Of a stretch of DNA of 64,000 nt, positions 52,789 to 62,470 are shown in pieces; positions within the stretch are counted from its first letter, which is position 1, and the number at the start of each line of letters is the position of its first letter. The DNA lies in contig CBDEUR010000003.1 of NCBI GenBank assembly GCA_965243345.1, positions 1,178,001 through 1,242,000 on the forward strand. The letters run 5' to 3'. Source of the stretch: Bin52 sp965243345. GTDB taxonomy: Bacteria; Pseudomonadota; Alphaproteobacteria; Thalassobaculales; Thalassobaculaceae. The notes under the pieces are model-generated. The model was given only the letters and a program-made list of their open reading frames with translations, searched no databases and was not told where the DNA came from. The translations under genes and the position numbers were made by a program.

Positions 52789-53966
52789 TGGCCGAGACCA
52801 GCATCAAGCCGTTGACGCTGAACTTCGGCCCCCAGCATCCGGCAGCCCATGGCGTGCTCCGGCTGGTACTGGAAATGGACGGGGAGGTCGTCGAGCGCGC
52901 CGACCCCCATATCGGGCTTCTGCACCGCGGCACCGAGAAACTGATCGAGCACAAGACCTACCTGCAGGCGGTTCCCTACTTCGACCGCCTCGACTACGTC
53001 TCGCCCATGTCGCAGGAGCACGCGTTCGCGCTTGCGGTCGAGCGGCTGCTCGGGCTGGAGGTTCCGCTCCGCGCCCGCTACATCCGGGTGCTGTACGCCG
53101 AGCTCTCCCGGGTCCTCAACCACATCCTGAACATCACCACCTTCGCGCTCGACGTCGGTGCGATGACGCCGCTGCTGTGGGGTTTCGAGGAACGCGAACA
53201 CCTGATGGAGTTCTACGAACGCGCGTCAGGGGCCCGGCTGCATGCCGCCTACTTCCGGCCGGGCGGGGTGAACCAGGACCTGCCCGCGGGGCTGCTCGAT
53301 GACATCGGGCGCTGGGCCGAACGGTTTCCGTCCTTCGTCGACGACCTGGAGAGCCTGCTGACCAACAACCGCATCTTCAAGCAGCGTACCGTCGACATCG
53401 GCGTGGTCAGCGAGGAGGACGCCCAGAGTCTCGGGTTTACCGGGCCATGCCTGCGGGCAAGCGGCGTGCCGTGGGACCTGCGCAAGTCGCAGCCCTACGA
53501 CGCCTACGACGAGATGTCCTTCGATGTGCCGATGGGCAGGACGGGCGACTGCTACGCGCGCTACCTGGTCCGGGTCGAGGAACTGCGCCAGAGCCTGGGG
53601 ATCATTGCACAGTGCATCGAGCGCATGCCGGATGGTCCGGTCAAGACCACGGATCGCAAGATCGCGCCGCCGCCCAGGGGCGAGATGAAGCGGTCGATGG
53701 AGGCGCTGATCCACCACTTCAAGCTCTACACCGAGGGCTATCACGTGCCTGCGGGCGAGACCTATACGGCGGTCGAGGCACCGAAGGGCGAGTTCGGTGT
53801 CTACCTGGTGGCGGACGGCACCAACCGGCCGTACCGGTGCAAGATCCGCGCACCCGGCTTCGCCTTCATGTCGGCGATGGACTTCCTGTCACGGGGCCAC
53901 ATGCTGGCGGATACCGTCGCCATCATCGGATCACTTGATATCGTGTTCGGGGAGATCGACCGGTGA
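52788..53966 (+). CDS. nuoD: NADH-quinone oxidoreductase subunit D
   Basis: A 392-residue (49 kDa) subunit forming the quinone pocket with NuoB. Motifs are LNFGPQHPAAHGVLR, GLLHRGTEKLIE, PYFDRLDYVSPM (Tyr/His quinone site) and PRGEMKRSMEALIHHFKLY. Related to the large subunit of NiFe hydrogenases but without the metal-binding Cys pairs. The stop overlaps nuoE by four bases. Confidence 0.97.
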   Translation: MAETSIKPLTLNFGPQHPAAHGVLRLVLEMDGEVVERADPHIGLLHRGTEKLIEHKTYLQAVPYFDRLDYVSPMSQEHAFALAVERLLGLEVPLRARYIRVLYAELSRVLNHILNITTFALDVGAMTPLLWGFEEREHLMEFYERASGARLHAAYFRPGGVNQDLPAGLLDDIGRWAERFPSFVDDLESLLTNNRIFKQRTVDIGVVSEEDAQSLGFTGPCLRASGVPWDLRKSQPYDAYDEMSFDVPMGRTGDCYARYLVRVEELRQSLGIIAQCIERMPDGPVKTTDRKIAPPPRGEMKRSMEALIHHFKLYTEGYHVPAGETYTAVEAPKGEFGVYLVADGTNRPYRCKIRAPGFAFMSAMDFLSRGHMLADTVAIIGSLDIVFGEIDR

Positions 53967-54592
53967 GCGGCCACGAATTTGCCGAGGAACAGCCCGCGAA
54001 CTGGGAATTCTCCGCCGAAAACGCGGCGCGGGCCGACGATATCATCGCCCGGTACCCGCCGGGACGCCAGGCGAGCGCCGTCATCCCGCTGCTCGATCTG
54101 GCCCAGCGCCAGAACGACAACTGGCTGCCGCTCAAGGCGGTCGAGGCGGTGGCCGAGCGCCTCGACATGCCGCCGATCCGGGTGCTCGAGGTGGCCACCT
54201 TCTACACCATGTTCAACCTGAAGCCGGTCGGCCGGTACTACCTGCAGGCCTGTACCACGACGCCGTGCTGGCTGCGCGGTTCGGACCAGGTCATGCGCTG
54301 CATCCGCGACCGTCTCGGGATCGGGAACCACGGCTCGACCGGGGACGGCATGTTCAGCCTGCTCGAGGTCGAATGCCTGGGCGCCTGCGTGAATGCCCCG
54401 ATCCTGCAGGTCAACGACGACTACTACGAGGATCTCGACTACGAGCGTACCGGGGAACTGCTCGATGCGCTCGGGCGCGGCGAACCGCCGCCTCCGGGTT
54501 CGATGGCCGGGCGGAACCTCTCGGAAAGCAGTGCGGGAGCGACGACACTGACCGGCCTGCGGCCCGCTGCACCGGGCCGAGAGGGAGAGTGA
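53963..54592 (+). CDS. nuoE: NADH-quinone oxidoreductase subunit E
   Basis: A 209-residue (24 kDa) thioredoxin-like subunit with a 2Fe-2S cluster held by four Cys in CTTTPCWLRG and ECLGACVNAP. The N-terminal helical part has RQASAVIPLLDLAQRQN. A C-terminal tail of about 45 residues is Gly/Pro-rich and probably disordered. The nuoF start follows two bases after its stop. Confidence 0.96.
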   Translation: MSGHEFAEEQPANWEFSAENAARADDIIARYPPGRQASAVIPLLDLAQRQNDNWLPLKAVEAVAERLDMPPIRVLEVATFYTMFNLKPVGRYYLQACTTTPCWLRGSDQVMRCIRDRLGIGNHGSTGDGMFSLLEVECLGACVNAPILQVNDDYYEDLDYERTGELLDALGRGEPPPPGSMAGRNLSESSAGATTLTGLRPAAPGREGE

Positions 54593-54594
54593 CG

Positions 54595-55887
54595 GTGCTC
54601 GACGACAGGGATCGCATCTTTACCAACCTGTACGGCTGGTTCGACTGGGGACTGGACGCCGCCCGCGGTCGCGGCGACTGGAGCACGACGCGGGAGATCC
54701 TGAGCCAGTCTCCCGAGGACATCGTCGAGAAGGTCAAGGCGTCGGGACTGCGGGGCAGGGGCGGAGCCGGCTTTCCCACCGGGTTGAAGTGGTCGTTCAT
54801 GCCCAGGGAAGTCGGCGAGAAGCCGCATTACCTGATCGTCAATGCCGATGAAAGCGAGCCGGGGACCTGCAAGGACCGGGAGATCATCCGCAACGACCCC
54901 CACAAGCTGATCGAGGGCTGCGTGATCGCCGGCTACGCCATGCGCGCCAGCGCTGCCTACATCTACATCCGCGGCGAGTTCTACAACGAGACGCAGCGCC
55001 TGCAGGCGGCCATCGACCAGGCCTACGAGGCAGGTCTCGTGGGACGCAACGCCTGCGGCAGCGGCTACGACATCGACATCATCCTGCACCGGGGCGCCGG
55101 CGCCTACATCTGTGGCGAGGAGACGGCACTGCTCGAGAGCCTCGAGGGCAAGAAGGGACAGCCTCGGCTGAAGCCGCCCTTTCCAGCCGCTGTCGGCCTG
55201 TACGGCTGTCCATCGACGGTCAACAACGTCGAGAGCATCGCCGTGGTTCCGGAAATCCTGCGTCGCGGCCCGGAGTGGTTTGCCGGGCTTGGACGTGAAC
55301 GCAACACCGGCACCAAGCTGTTCTGCATCTCCGGGCACGTCAACAATCCGTGCAATGTCGAGGAAGAGATGGGTATCCCGTTGCGGGAGCTCATCGACCG
55401 GCACGCGGGCGGCGTGATCGGGGGCTGGGACAACCTGCTCGCCGTCATTCCCGGCGGCTCGTCGGTCCGCCTGATCCCCAAGTCGATCTGCGACAACATC
55501 CTGATGGACTTCGACTCGCTGATGGCGGTGCGCTCGGGACTGGGGACCGCGGCGGTGATCGTGATGAACCGCGAGACCGACATCATCCGCGCGATCACCA
55601 GGCTGTCGTACTTCTACAAGCACGAGAGTTGCGGCCAGTGCACGCCGTGCCGGGAGGGCAGCGGCTGGATGTGGCGTGTGATGGAACGCCTGGTGACGGG
55701 AGATGCCGAACTCGAGGAAATCGATGTGCTGGAGCAGGTGACCCGGCAGGTTGAGGGCCACACCATCTGCGCGCTGGGCGATGCGGCTGCCTGGCCGATC
55801 CAGGGTTTGCTGGCGCATTTCCGCGACGAGGTCGAGGACCGGATCCGCCGGCGCAAGGCCGCGACCAGCGTCGAGGCGGCGGACTGA
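54595..55887 (+). CDS. nuoF: NADH-quinone oxidoreductase subunit F
   Basis: A 430-residue (51 kDa) subunit that binds NADH, FMN and a 4Fe-4S cluster. GRGGAGFPTGLKWSF is the glycine-rich nucleotide motif, YICGEETALLESLEG the FMN site, and ESCGQCTPCREG with a later Cys in HTICALGDAAAW the cluster ligands. GTG 54595 is chosen because gagggag sits 7 bases upstream; GTG 54589 would overlap the nuoE stop and lie too close to that site. Confidence 0.97.
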   Translation: MLDDRDRIFTNLYGWFDWGLDAARGRGDWSTTREILSQSPEDIVEKVKASGLRGRGGAGFPTGLKWSFMPREVGEKPHYLIVNADESEPGTCKDREIIRNDPHKLIEGCVIAGYAMRASAAYIYIRGEFYNETQRLQAAIDQAYEAGLVGRNACGSGYDIDIILHRGAGAYICGEETALLESLEGKKGQPRLKPPFPAAVGLYGCPSTVNNVESIAVVPEILRRGPEWFAGLGRERNTGTKLFCISGHVNNPCNVEEEMGIPLRELIDRHAGGVIGGWDNLLAVIPGGSSVRLIPKSICDNILMDFDSLMAVRSGLGTAAVIVMNRETDIIRAITRLSYFYKHESCGQCTPCREGSGWMWRVMERLVTGDAELEEIDVLEQVTRQVEGHTICALGDAAAWPIQGLLAHFRDEVEDRIRRRKAATSVEAAD

Positions 55888-55923
55888 ACGCCGGCAACAG
55901 GTACCGGGAGCCCGGGGGGCAGC

Positions 55924-57972
55924 ATGCCAAAGCTGAAGGTAGACGGGATCGAGGTCGAGGTTCCGGCCGGGGCGACCGTCCTGCAGGCCTGCGAGGCCGC
56001 GGGCAAGGAGATTCCGCGGTTCTGCTACCACGAGCGGCTGTCGATTGCCGGCAACTGCCGCATGTGCCTGGTCGAGGTCAGTCCGGGTCCACCCAAGCCG
56101 CAGGCCAGCTGCGCCCTTCCCGCAATGGACAACCAGGAGATCCGTACCGACAGCGACATGGTCCGTCAGGCCCGGCACGGCGTCATGGAGTTCCTGCTGA
56201 TCAATCATCCGCTCGACTGCCCGATCTGCGACCAGGGGGGCGAGTGCGACCTGCAGGACCAGGCCATGGGCTACGGTCATCATTCGAGCCGGTTTGCCGA
56301 GAACAAGCGGGCGGTTGAAGACAAGGACATGGGTCCGCTGATCAAGACCGTGATGACCCGATGTATCCACTGTACGCGCTGCGTGCGGTTCTCCACCGAG
56401 GTGGCGGGCGTGAGCGACCTCGGCGCCCTCGGGCGCGGCGAAACCATGGAGATCACCACCTATCTGGAGAAGGCGCTCGCCTCCGAGCTGTCGGGCAATG
56501 TCATCGACCTGTGCCCGGTCGGCGCGCTGACCTCGGGGCCCTACGCCTTCGTCTCGCGGCCGTGGGAGCTGACCCGGACCGAGACCGTCGATGTGATGGA
56601 CGCGGTGGGATCAAGCATCAGGGTCGACACCCGCGGGTCCGACGTGCTCCGGGTACTGCCCCGGACCCACGAGGAGGTCAACGAGGAGTGGATCTCCGAC
56701 AAGACCCGGTTCGCCTGTGACGGGTTGAAGCGCCAGCGGCTCGACCGGCCGTACCTGCGCCGCGAGGGGCGCCTGGTCCCGGTCGACTGGCAGGAAGCCT
56801 TCGACGCCATCGCCGAAAGGCTCGCGGGCCTCGCCGGCGAGCGGATTGCGGCCGTCGTCGGAGACCAGTGCGATGTCGAGTCGATGTTCGCGCTGAAGCA
56901 GCTGATGACGGTACTGGGCTCGCCCCACCTCGAGTGTCGCCAGGACGGCGCCCGCCTGGACCCGTCCGAGCGGGCCGGCTACCTGTTCAACACCACCATC
57001 GCCGGCATTGAGAACGCGGACGCGATCCTGCTGGCGGGGACCAACCCGCGTCGGGAAGCGCCGGTGCTCAACGCGCGGATCCGCAAGCGCTGGCTCGCGG
57101 GCGGGCTCGAGATCGGGCTTGTGGGTCAGCACCACGACCTCAGCTACCCGTACCTGCACCTTGGAGACACTCCCGACGTGCTGTCGGGGATCCTGGAGGG
57201 TGAACACCCGTTTGCCGAGGTGCTGCGCCGGGCCGGATCTCCGATGCTGGTGCTCGGCATGGCCGCGCTCGCACGCGAGGACGGGGCGGCGGTCCATGCG
57301 CTCGGTCGGTCCATTGCCGAGACCTTCGGGATGGTGCGCGAGGGGTGGAACGGGTTCAACGTGCTGCACACCGCCGCGTCCCGCGTCGGTGCGCTGGACC
57401 TGGGGTTCGTTCCCCGGGCCGGCGGGCGCGATCTTGCAGGCATCATCGGGGGAATGGCCGACGGCAGCCTCGATCTGCTCTGGCTGCTGGGCGCCGACGA
57501 GATCGCCGGCGACCTGCCCGGCGACACCTTCGTGGTCTACCAGGGCCATCACGGCGACCGGGGCGCGCACCGGGCCGACGTGATCCTGCCAGGAGCCGCC
57601 TACACCGAAAAGGACGGGCTCTACGTCAATACCGAGGGCCGCGTGCAGGCCGGCGTCCAGGCCGCGTTCCCGCCCGGGCAGGCGCGGGAGGACTGGCGCA
57701 TCATCCGGGCCCTGTCCGAGCGCCTCGGTCACCGGCTGGAGTATGACAGCCTGGGAGACCTGCGCCAGGCCCTGGTGGCCGCGCACCCGGTCTTTGCCGC
57801 GCTCGACCGGCCCCGGCCGGCCGAATGGCGGCCGTTCGGAACCGGGGGACAGGTCGGCACGACGCCGTTCGGGTCCGCAATCGCCAACTTCTACATGACC
57901 GATCCGATCAGCCGCTGTTCGGCGGTGATGGCCGAGTGTACCGAGGTCTTCGGCATCGGGGAGGCGGCGTGA
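55924..57972 (+). CDS. nuoG: NADH-quinone oxidoreductase subunit G
   Basis: A 682-residue (75 kDa) subunit. The N-terminal 2Fe-2S domain has RFCYHERLSIAGNCRMCLVE; next come the HxxxCxxCxxxxxC cluster in LDCPICDQGGECDLQDQ and the 4Fe-4S site CIHCTRCVRFSTEVAG. The molybdopterin-oxidoreductase-like domain follows, without cofactor ligands. The gene starts 36 bases after nuoF (ggggggcagc precedes the ATG). Confidence 0.97.
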   Translation: MPKLKVDGIEVEVPAGATVLQACEAAGKEIPRFCYHERLSIAGNCRMCLVEVSPGPPKPQASCALPAMDNQEIRTDSDMVRQARHGVMEFLLINHPLDCPICDQGGECDLQDQAMGYGHHSSRFAENKRAVEDKDMGPLIKTVMTRCIHCTRCVRFSTEVAGVSDLGALGRGETMEITTYLEKALASELSGNVIDLCPVGALTSGPYAFVSRPWELTRTETVDVMDAVGSSIRVDTRGSDVLRVLPRTHEEVNEEWISDKTRFACDGLKRQRLDRPYLRREGRLVPVDWQEAFDAIAERLAGLAGERIAAVVGDQCDVESMFALKQLMTVLGSPHLECRQDGARLDPSERAGYLFNTTIAGIENADAILLAGTNPRREAPVLNARIRKRWLAGGLEIGLVGQHHDLSYPYLHLGDTPDVLSGILEGEHPFAEVLRRAGSPMLVLGMAALAREDGAAVHALGRSIAETFGMVREGWNGFNVLHTAASRVGALDLGFVPRAGGRDLAGIIGGMADGSLDLLWLLGADEIAGDLPGDTFVVYQGHHGDRGAHRADVILPGAAYTEKDGLYVNTEGRVQAGVQAAFPPGQAREDWRIIRALSERLGHRLEYDSLGDLRQALVAAHPVFAALDRPRPAEWRPFGTGGQVGTTPFGSAIANFYMTDPISRCSAVMAECTEVFGIGEAA

Positions 57973-58012
57973 TGCAAGGGGTGGTGCCGGGCGCTGCCGG
58001 GTTGCGGGCGCG

Positions 58013-59032
58013 ATGAACGTGTTCCTGTACGACTACGTGGTGCCAACCGCGATCATCGTCGCCCAGATTCTGGCGATCCTGGTCCCGTTGCTGGTGTCGG
58101 TGGCCTACCTGACCTACTTCGAACGCAAGGTCATCGCGGCCATGCAGCTGCGCCGGGGCCCGAACGTGGTCGGACCGTTCGGCCTGCTGCAGCCGCTGGC
58201 GGACGGTGTGAAGATGCTGGTCAAGGAGACCATCCTGCCGGCGGGTGCCAACAGGCTGATCTTCACCCTGGCGCCGATGCTGACCTTCATCCTGAGCCTC
58301 GTTGCCTGGGCGGTGATTCCGTTCGGGCCGGGCCTGGTACTGGCCGACATCAATGTCGGCATCCTCTACCTGTTCGCGATCTCCTCGCTCGGCGTCTACG
58401 GAGTGATCATGGCCGGCTGGGCCTCGAACTCCAAGTACGCCTTTCTCGGAGCCCTGCGCTCTGCGGCCCAGATGGTCTCCTACGAGGTCTCGATCGGGTT
58501 CGTGATCATCACGGTGCTGCTGTGCGTCGGCTCGCTCAACCTGAGCGACATCGTGGAGGCACAGCGCACGATCTGGTTCGCGATCCCGCTGCTGCCGATG
58601 TTCGTCATCTTCTTCGTCTCGGCGCTGGCCGAGACCAACAGGGCGCCGTTCGACCTGCCCGAGGGCGAGTCGGAACTGGTTGCCGGGTACTTCGTCGAGT
58701 ACTCGTCGATGAGCTTCGCGCTGTTCTTCATCGGTGAGTACGCGAACATGATCCTGATGAGCGCGATGACCGTCATCCTGTTCCTCGGCGGCTGGTTGCC
58801 ACCGTTCGACATCGCGCCGTTCAACTGGATTCCCGGACCGATCTGGTTCGCCGCCAAGATCGCGTTCGTGCTGTTCTTCTTCCTGTGGGTGCGGGCAACC
58901 TTTCCGCGCTACCGCTACGACCAGCTGATGCGGCTGGGCTGGAAGGTGTTTCTGCCATTCTCGTTGTTCTGGGTCGCGTTCACCGCCGGCGTGCTGGTGA
59001 CGTTCGACCTGGTTCCGGACACGATCGGCTAG
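58013..59032 (+). CDS. nuoH: NADH-quinone oxidoreductase subunit H
   Basis: A 339-residue membrane subunit with eight or nine helices, joining the quinone site to the proton channel. YFERKVIAAMQLRRGPNVVGP and AETNRAPFDLPEGESELVAGY are the family signatures, with conserved Glu in the latter. It starts 40 bases after nuoG; ATG 58013 overlaps no other gene. Confidence 0.97.
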   Translation: MNVFLYDYVVPTAIIVAQILAILVPLLVSVAYLTYFERKVIAAMQLRRGPNVVGPFGLLQPLADGVKMLVKETILPAGANRLIFTLAPMLTFILSLVAWAVIPFGPGLVLADINVGILYLFAISSLGVYGVIMAGWASNSKYAFLGALRSAAQMVSYEVSIGFVIITVLLCVGSLNLSDIVEAQRTIWFAIPLLPMFVIFFVSALAETNRAPFDLPEGESELVAGYFVEYSSMSFALFFIGEYANMILMSAMTVILFLGGWLPPFDIAPFNWIPGPIWFAAKIAFVLFFFLWVRATFPRYRYDQLMRLGWKVFLPFSLFWVAFTAGVLVTFDLVPDTIG

Positions 59033-59064
59033 CCGGTGCGCCGGGCCGGTGATGGGAGGCGATC

Positions 59065-59550
59065 ATGGAGCTGATCCGGAGTGGCCGGGCCCTGCTGCTG
59101 TCAGAGCTGGTCTCGGGCCTGTACCTGACCCTGAAGTACTTCTTCAGGCGCAAGGTCACCATCAACTACCCCTACGAGAAGGGACCGCTGAGTCCCCGGT
59201 TTCGCGGTGAACACGCGTTGCGGCGCTACCCGAACGGCGAGGAACGGTGTATCGCCTGCAAGCTGTGCGAGGCGATCTGTCCGGCCCAGGCGATCACCAT
59301 CGAGGCCGAGCCCCGCGCCGACGGAAGCCGCCGGACCACGCGCTACGACATCGACATGACCAAGTGCATCTACTGCGGCTTCTGCCAGGAGGCCTGTCCG
59401 GTCGATGCCATCGTCGAGGGTCCGAACTTCGAATTCGCGACCGAGACCCGCGAGGAGCTGTTCTACAACAAGGATCGGCTGCTCGCGAACGGCGACCGGT
59501 GGGAAGAGCAGATCGCGCGCAACCTTGCCAGCGATGCACCGTACCGCTGA
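59065..59550 (+). CDS. nuoI: NADH-quinone oxidoreductase subunit I
   Basis: A 161-residue ferredoxin-like subunit holding clusters N6a and N6b through CIACKLCEAICPAQAI and CIYCGFCQEACPVDAI. The N-terminal amphipathic helix (LVSGLYLTLKYFFRRKVT) lies on the membrane surface. It starts 32 bases after nuoH and is 48 bases before nuoJ. Confidence 0.97.
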   Translation: MELIRSGRALLLSELVSGLYLTLKYFFRRKVTINYPYEKGPLSPRFRGEHALRRYPNGEERCIACKLCEAICPAQAITIEAEPRADGSRRTTRYDIDMTKCIYCGFCQEACPVDAIVEGPNFEFATETREELFYNKDRLLANGDRWEEQIARNLASDAPYR

Positions 59551-59598
59551 GGCAGCTGTCGCCGGGACGGCAGAAATCCGGAATTCCGGGGGATCGAG

Positions 59599-60213
59599 AT
59601 GATCGTCGAGGCACTGGCCTTCTACGCGTTTTCCATCGTGACCATCGCGGCCGGTGTCATGGTTGTGGCGTCGCGCAACCCGGTGCATTCGGTGCTCTAC
59701 CTCATCCTGGCATTTTTCAACGCCGCCGGCCTGTTCGTGCTGCTCGGTGCCGAGTTCCTCGCCATGATCCTGGTGGTGGTCTACGTCGGGGCCGTGGCCG
59801 TGCTGTTCCTGTTCGTGGTCATGATGCTCGACATCAACTTCGTCGAACTCAGGCAGGGGTTCATGGAATACCTGCCGATCGGCGCACTCATCGGTGTCAT
59901 CCTGGTGATCGAGCTGCTGTTCGTGTTCGCCGCCTGGACCATCGCGCCCGAGGCGGCCGGCACCGGTGCCGTGGCCATGCCGCCGCCGTCGGAGATTCCG
60001 AACACCCATGCGCTGGGACAGATCCTGTACACCCGCTACGTCTACCTGTTTCAGGCAGCGGGCGTGATCCTGCTGATCGCGATGATCGGGGCGATCGTGC
60101 TCACGCTCCGGTCGCGGGAGGGTGTGCGGCGCCAGCGTATCGGCGCCCAGCTGGCAAGGACCCGGGCCGAGGCGGTCGACGTGGTGCAGGTCAATCGCGG
60201 CGAGGGAGTCTGA
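59599..60213 (+). CDS. nuoJ: NADH-quinone oxidoreductase subunit J
   Basis: A 204-residue membrane subunit with five helices. The conserved third helix reads LVVVYVGAVAVLFLFVVMML, and NPVHSVLYLILAFFNAA is the second. It lies beside NuoK and NuoA in the proton path. nuoK starts two bases after its stop. Confidence 0.96.
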   Translation: MIVEALAFYAFSIVTIAAGVMVVASRNPVHSVLYLILAFFNAAGLFVLLGAEFLAMILVVVYVGAVAVLFLFVVMMLDINFVELRQGFMEYLPIGALIGVILVIELLFVFAAWTIAPEAAGTGAVAMPPPSEIPNTHALGQILYTRYVYLFQAAGVILLIAMIGAIVLTLRSREGVRRQRIGAQLARTRAEAVDVVQVNRGEGV

Positions 60214-60215
60214 TC

Positions 60216-60527
60216 ATGTGGCAGATCGGACTCGGTCACTACCTGACCGTCGCGGCGATCCTCTTTACGCTCGGCATCTTCGGGATCTTCCTGAACCGGA
60301 AGAACGTGATCACGATCCTGATGTCGATCGAGCTGATGCTGTTGGCGGTCAACATCAACCTGGTCGCCTTTTCCGCCTGGCTCGAAAACCTGACCGGGCA
60401 GGTGTTCGCACTGTTCGTGCTGACCGTTGCCGCCGCCGAGGCCGCGATCGGTCTCGCCATCCTCGTCGTCTACTTCCGCAACCGCGGCTCGATCGCGGTG
60501 GAAGACATCAACATGATGAAGGGGTGA
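60216..60527 (+). CDS. nuoK: NADH-quinone oxidoreductase subunit K
   Basis: A 103-residue membrane subunit, normal for the family, with three helices. The conserved Glu residues of the proton path lie in ILMSIELMLLAVNINLVAF and in AAAEAAIGLAILVVYFR. ATG 60216 is chosen for family length; a much longer in-frame extension through nuoI/nuoJ is spurious. Confidence 0.97.
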   Translation: MWQIGLGHYLTVAAILFTLGIFGIFLNRKNVITILMSIELMLLAVNINLVAFSAWLENLTGQVFALFVLTVAAAEAAIGLAILVVYFRNRGSIAVEDINMMKG

Positions 60528-60534
60528 TGCGCGC

Positions 60535-62466
60535 ATGAACTCCGCCATCGTCTTCCTGCCGTTGATCGGAGCGCTCGTTGCCGGCTTCGGGGCGCCGCTG
60601 ATCGGAGCCAGGGGAGCCCGGCTGACCACCTGCGTGGCCATGGGACTCTCGATGGTCCTGGGATTTCACCTGTTCTGGGAAGTGGTCATTCTCGACGCTC
60701 CGCGGACGGTGCACCTGCTCACCTGGATCGACTCCGGAACCCTCAACGCGTCCTGGTCGCTGAAGTTCGATACCCTGACCGCGGTCATGGTCCTGGTTGT
60801 CACCGTGGTCTCGACCATGGTGCACGTCTATTCCATCGGCTACATGCACGACGACCCGCACCAGCCGCGGTTCTTTGCCTACCTGTCGCTGTTCACCTTT
60901 GCGATGCTGATGCTGGTGACGGCCGACAACCTGGTCCAGATGTTCTTCGGCTGGGAAGGGGTGGGGCTCGCCTCGTACCTGCTGATCGGGTTCTGGTATC
61001 ACCGCCCGTCCGCCAACGCCGCCGCCATCAAGGCGTTCCTGGTCAACCGTGTCGGCGACTTCGGGTTTGCGCTCGGCATCTTCGGTACCTACCTGCTGTT
61101 CGATACCGTGGTGCTCGACGAGATATTCCAGGCCGTCCCCGACCGGGCGGGAACCGAACTGGTGTTTCTCGGCATCAGCGCCGATGCCATCACGGTGCTG
61201 ACCCTTCTGCTTTTCATCGGCGCCATGGGCAAGTCGGCCCAGCTCGGCCTCCATACCTGGCTGCCTGACGCCATGGAGGGCCCGACACCGGTCTCGGCGC
61301 TGATCCACGCCGCGACCATGGTTACCGCGGGCGTGTTCCTGGTCGCGCGGCTCTCGCCGATGATGGAGTATGCGCCCGATACCCTGGCGGTCATCACCGT
61401 TGTCGGAGCCGCCACGGCGTTCTTCGCCGCCACGGTCGGGTTGTGCCAGAACGACATCAAGCGGGTGATCGCCTATTCGACCTGCTCCCAGCTCGGCTAC
61501 ATGTTCTTCGCATGCGGCGTTTCGGCGTACTCGGCGGGGATCTATCACCTCTACACCCACGCCTTCTTCAAGGCGCTGCTGTTCCTCGGCGCCGGGTCGG
61601 TGATCCACGCGGTATCGGGCGAGCAGGACATGCGCCTGATGGGGGGGCTGCGCCGGCGCATCCCGGCAACCTACTGGCTGATGATCATCGGCACCCTGTC
61701 GCTGACCGGCTTCCCGTTCATGGCCGGGTTCTACTCCAAGGACCTGATCCTCGAGTCGGCCTTTGCCAGCGACAGCGGCGTCGGGCTGTTCGCGTTCTGG
61801 GTCGGGGTGCTCTGTGCGGGCATGACCGCGTTGTACAGCTGGCGGCTGATCTTCATGACCTTCCACGGCGAGTGCAGGGCGTCACAGGAGGTCCAGTCGC
61901 ACATCCACGAGTCCCCGATGGTGATGCTGGCCCCCCTGGGCGTACTGGCCGCCGGTGCGGTGTTCGGCGGGGCGATTGCCTATCCGTACTTCGGCGGTGA
62001 CCTGCTCGACGCCTTCTGGGGCCAGGCGCTGCTGGTCCTCGAGGGCAACCGGGTCATCGAAGCCGCCCACCACGTGCCCCTCTGGGTGATCCTCGCGCCC
62101 ACCGTCATGTTCGTGCTCGGGACCGGCGGTGCGTGGCTCTGCTACTGCGCCCGTCCCGCCTGGCCGGCCTGGCTGGTGACACACTACGGCGAGATCTACC
62201 GGTTCCTGCTCAACAAGTGGTACTTCGACGAGCTCTACGACCTCGTGCTGGTACGGCCGGCGCTTCGCCTCGGCCGGATCCTGTGGAAGGGCGGCGACGG
62301 CGCGGTGATCGACGGGTTCGGTCCCGACGGGATCTCCGCGCTGACCCGGCGGCTCGCCGGACGGGCCGGCCAGCTGCAAAGCGGCTACGTCTATCACTAC
62401 GCGTTTGCCATGATGATCGGCGTCGTCGCGATCGCGTCCTGGTACCTGCTGGCCCGGGGGAGCTGA
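60535..62466 (+). CDS. nuoL: NADH-quinone oxidoreductase subunit L
   Basis: A 643-residue antiporter-like membrane subunit pumping protons, with about 15 helices and a long lateral helix at the C-terminal side. Signature parts include FFGWEGVGLASYLLIGFWY, the conserved Lys helix AMGKSAQLGLHTWLPDAMEG, and LIHAATMVTAGVFLVARLSP. It starts 7 bases after nuoK and ends 4 bases before nuoM. Confidence 0.97.
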   Translation: MNSAIVFLPLIGALVAGFGAPLIGARGARLTTCVAMGLSMVLGFHLFWEVVILDAPRTVHLLTWIDSGTLNASWSLKFDTLTAVMVLVVTVVSTMVHVYSIGYMHDDPHQPRFFAYLSLFTFAMLMLVTADNLVQMFFGWEGVGLASYLLIGFWYHRPSANAAAIKAFLVNRVGDFGFALGIFGTYLLFDTVVLDEIFQAVPDRAGTELVFLGISADAITVLTLLLFIGAMGKSAQLGLHTWLPDAMEGPTPVSALIHAATMVTAGVFLVARLSPMMEYAPDTLAVITVVGAATAFFAATVGLCQNDIKRVIAYSTCSQLGYMFFACGVSAYSAGIYHLYTHAFFKALLFLGAGSVIHAVSGEQDMRLMGGLRRRIPATYWLMIIGTLSLTGFPFMAGFYSKDLILESAFASDSGVGLFAFWVGVLCAGMTALYSWRLIFMTFHGECRASQEVQSHIHESPMVMLAPLGVLAAGAVFGGAIAYPYFGGDLLDAFWGQALLVLEGNRVIEAAHHVPLWVILAPTVMFVLGTGGAWLCYCARPAWPAWLVTHYGEIYRFLLNKWYFDELYDLVLVRPALRLGRILWKGGDGAVIDGFGPDGISALTRRLAGRAGQLQSGYVYHYAFAMMIGVVAIASWYLLARGS

Positions 62467-62470
62467 GACC

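Noticed and set aside
54439..56370. Minus-strand open frame of 643 codons across nuoE-nuoG
   Set aside because: It is the reverse complement of well-recognised nuo genes and has no protein-like motifs.
59247..60215. Upstream extension of nuoK by over 300 codons
   Set aside because: It reads nuoI and nuoJ in the wrong frame; NuoK is 103 residues from ATG 60216.
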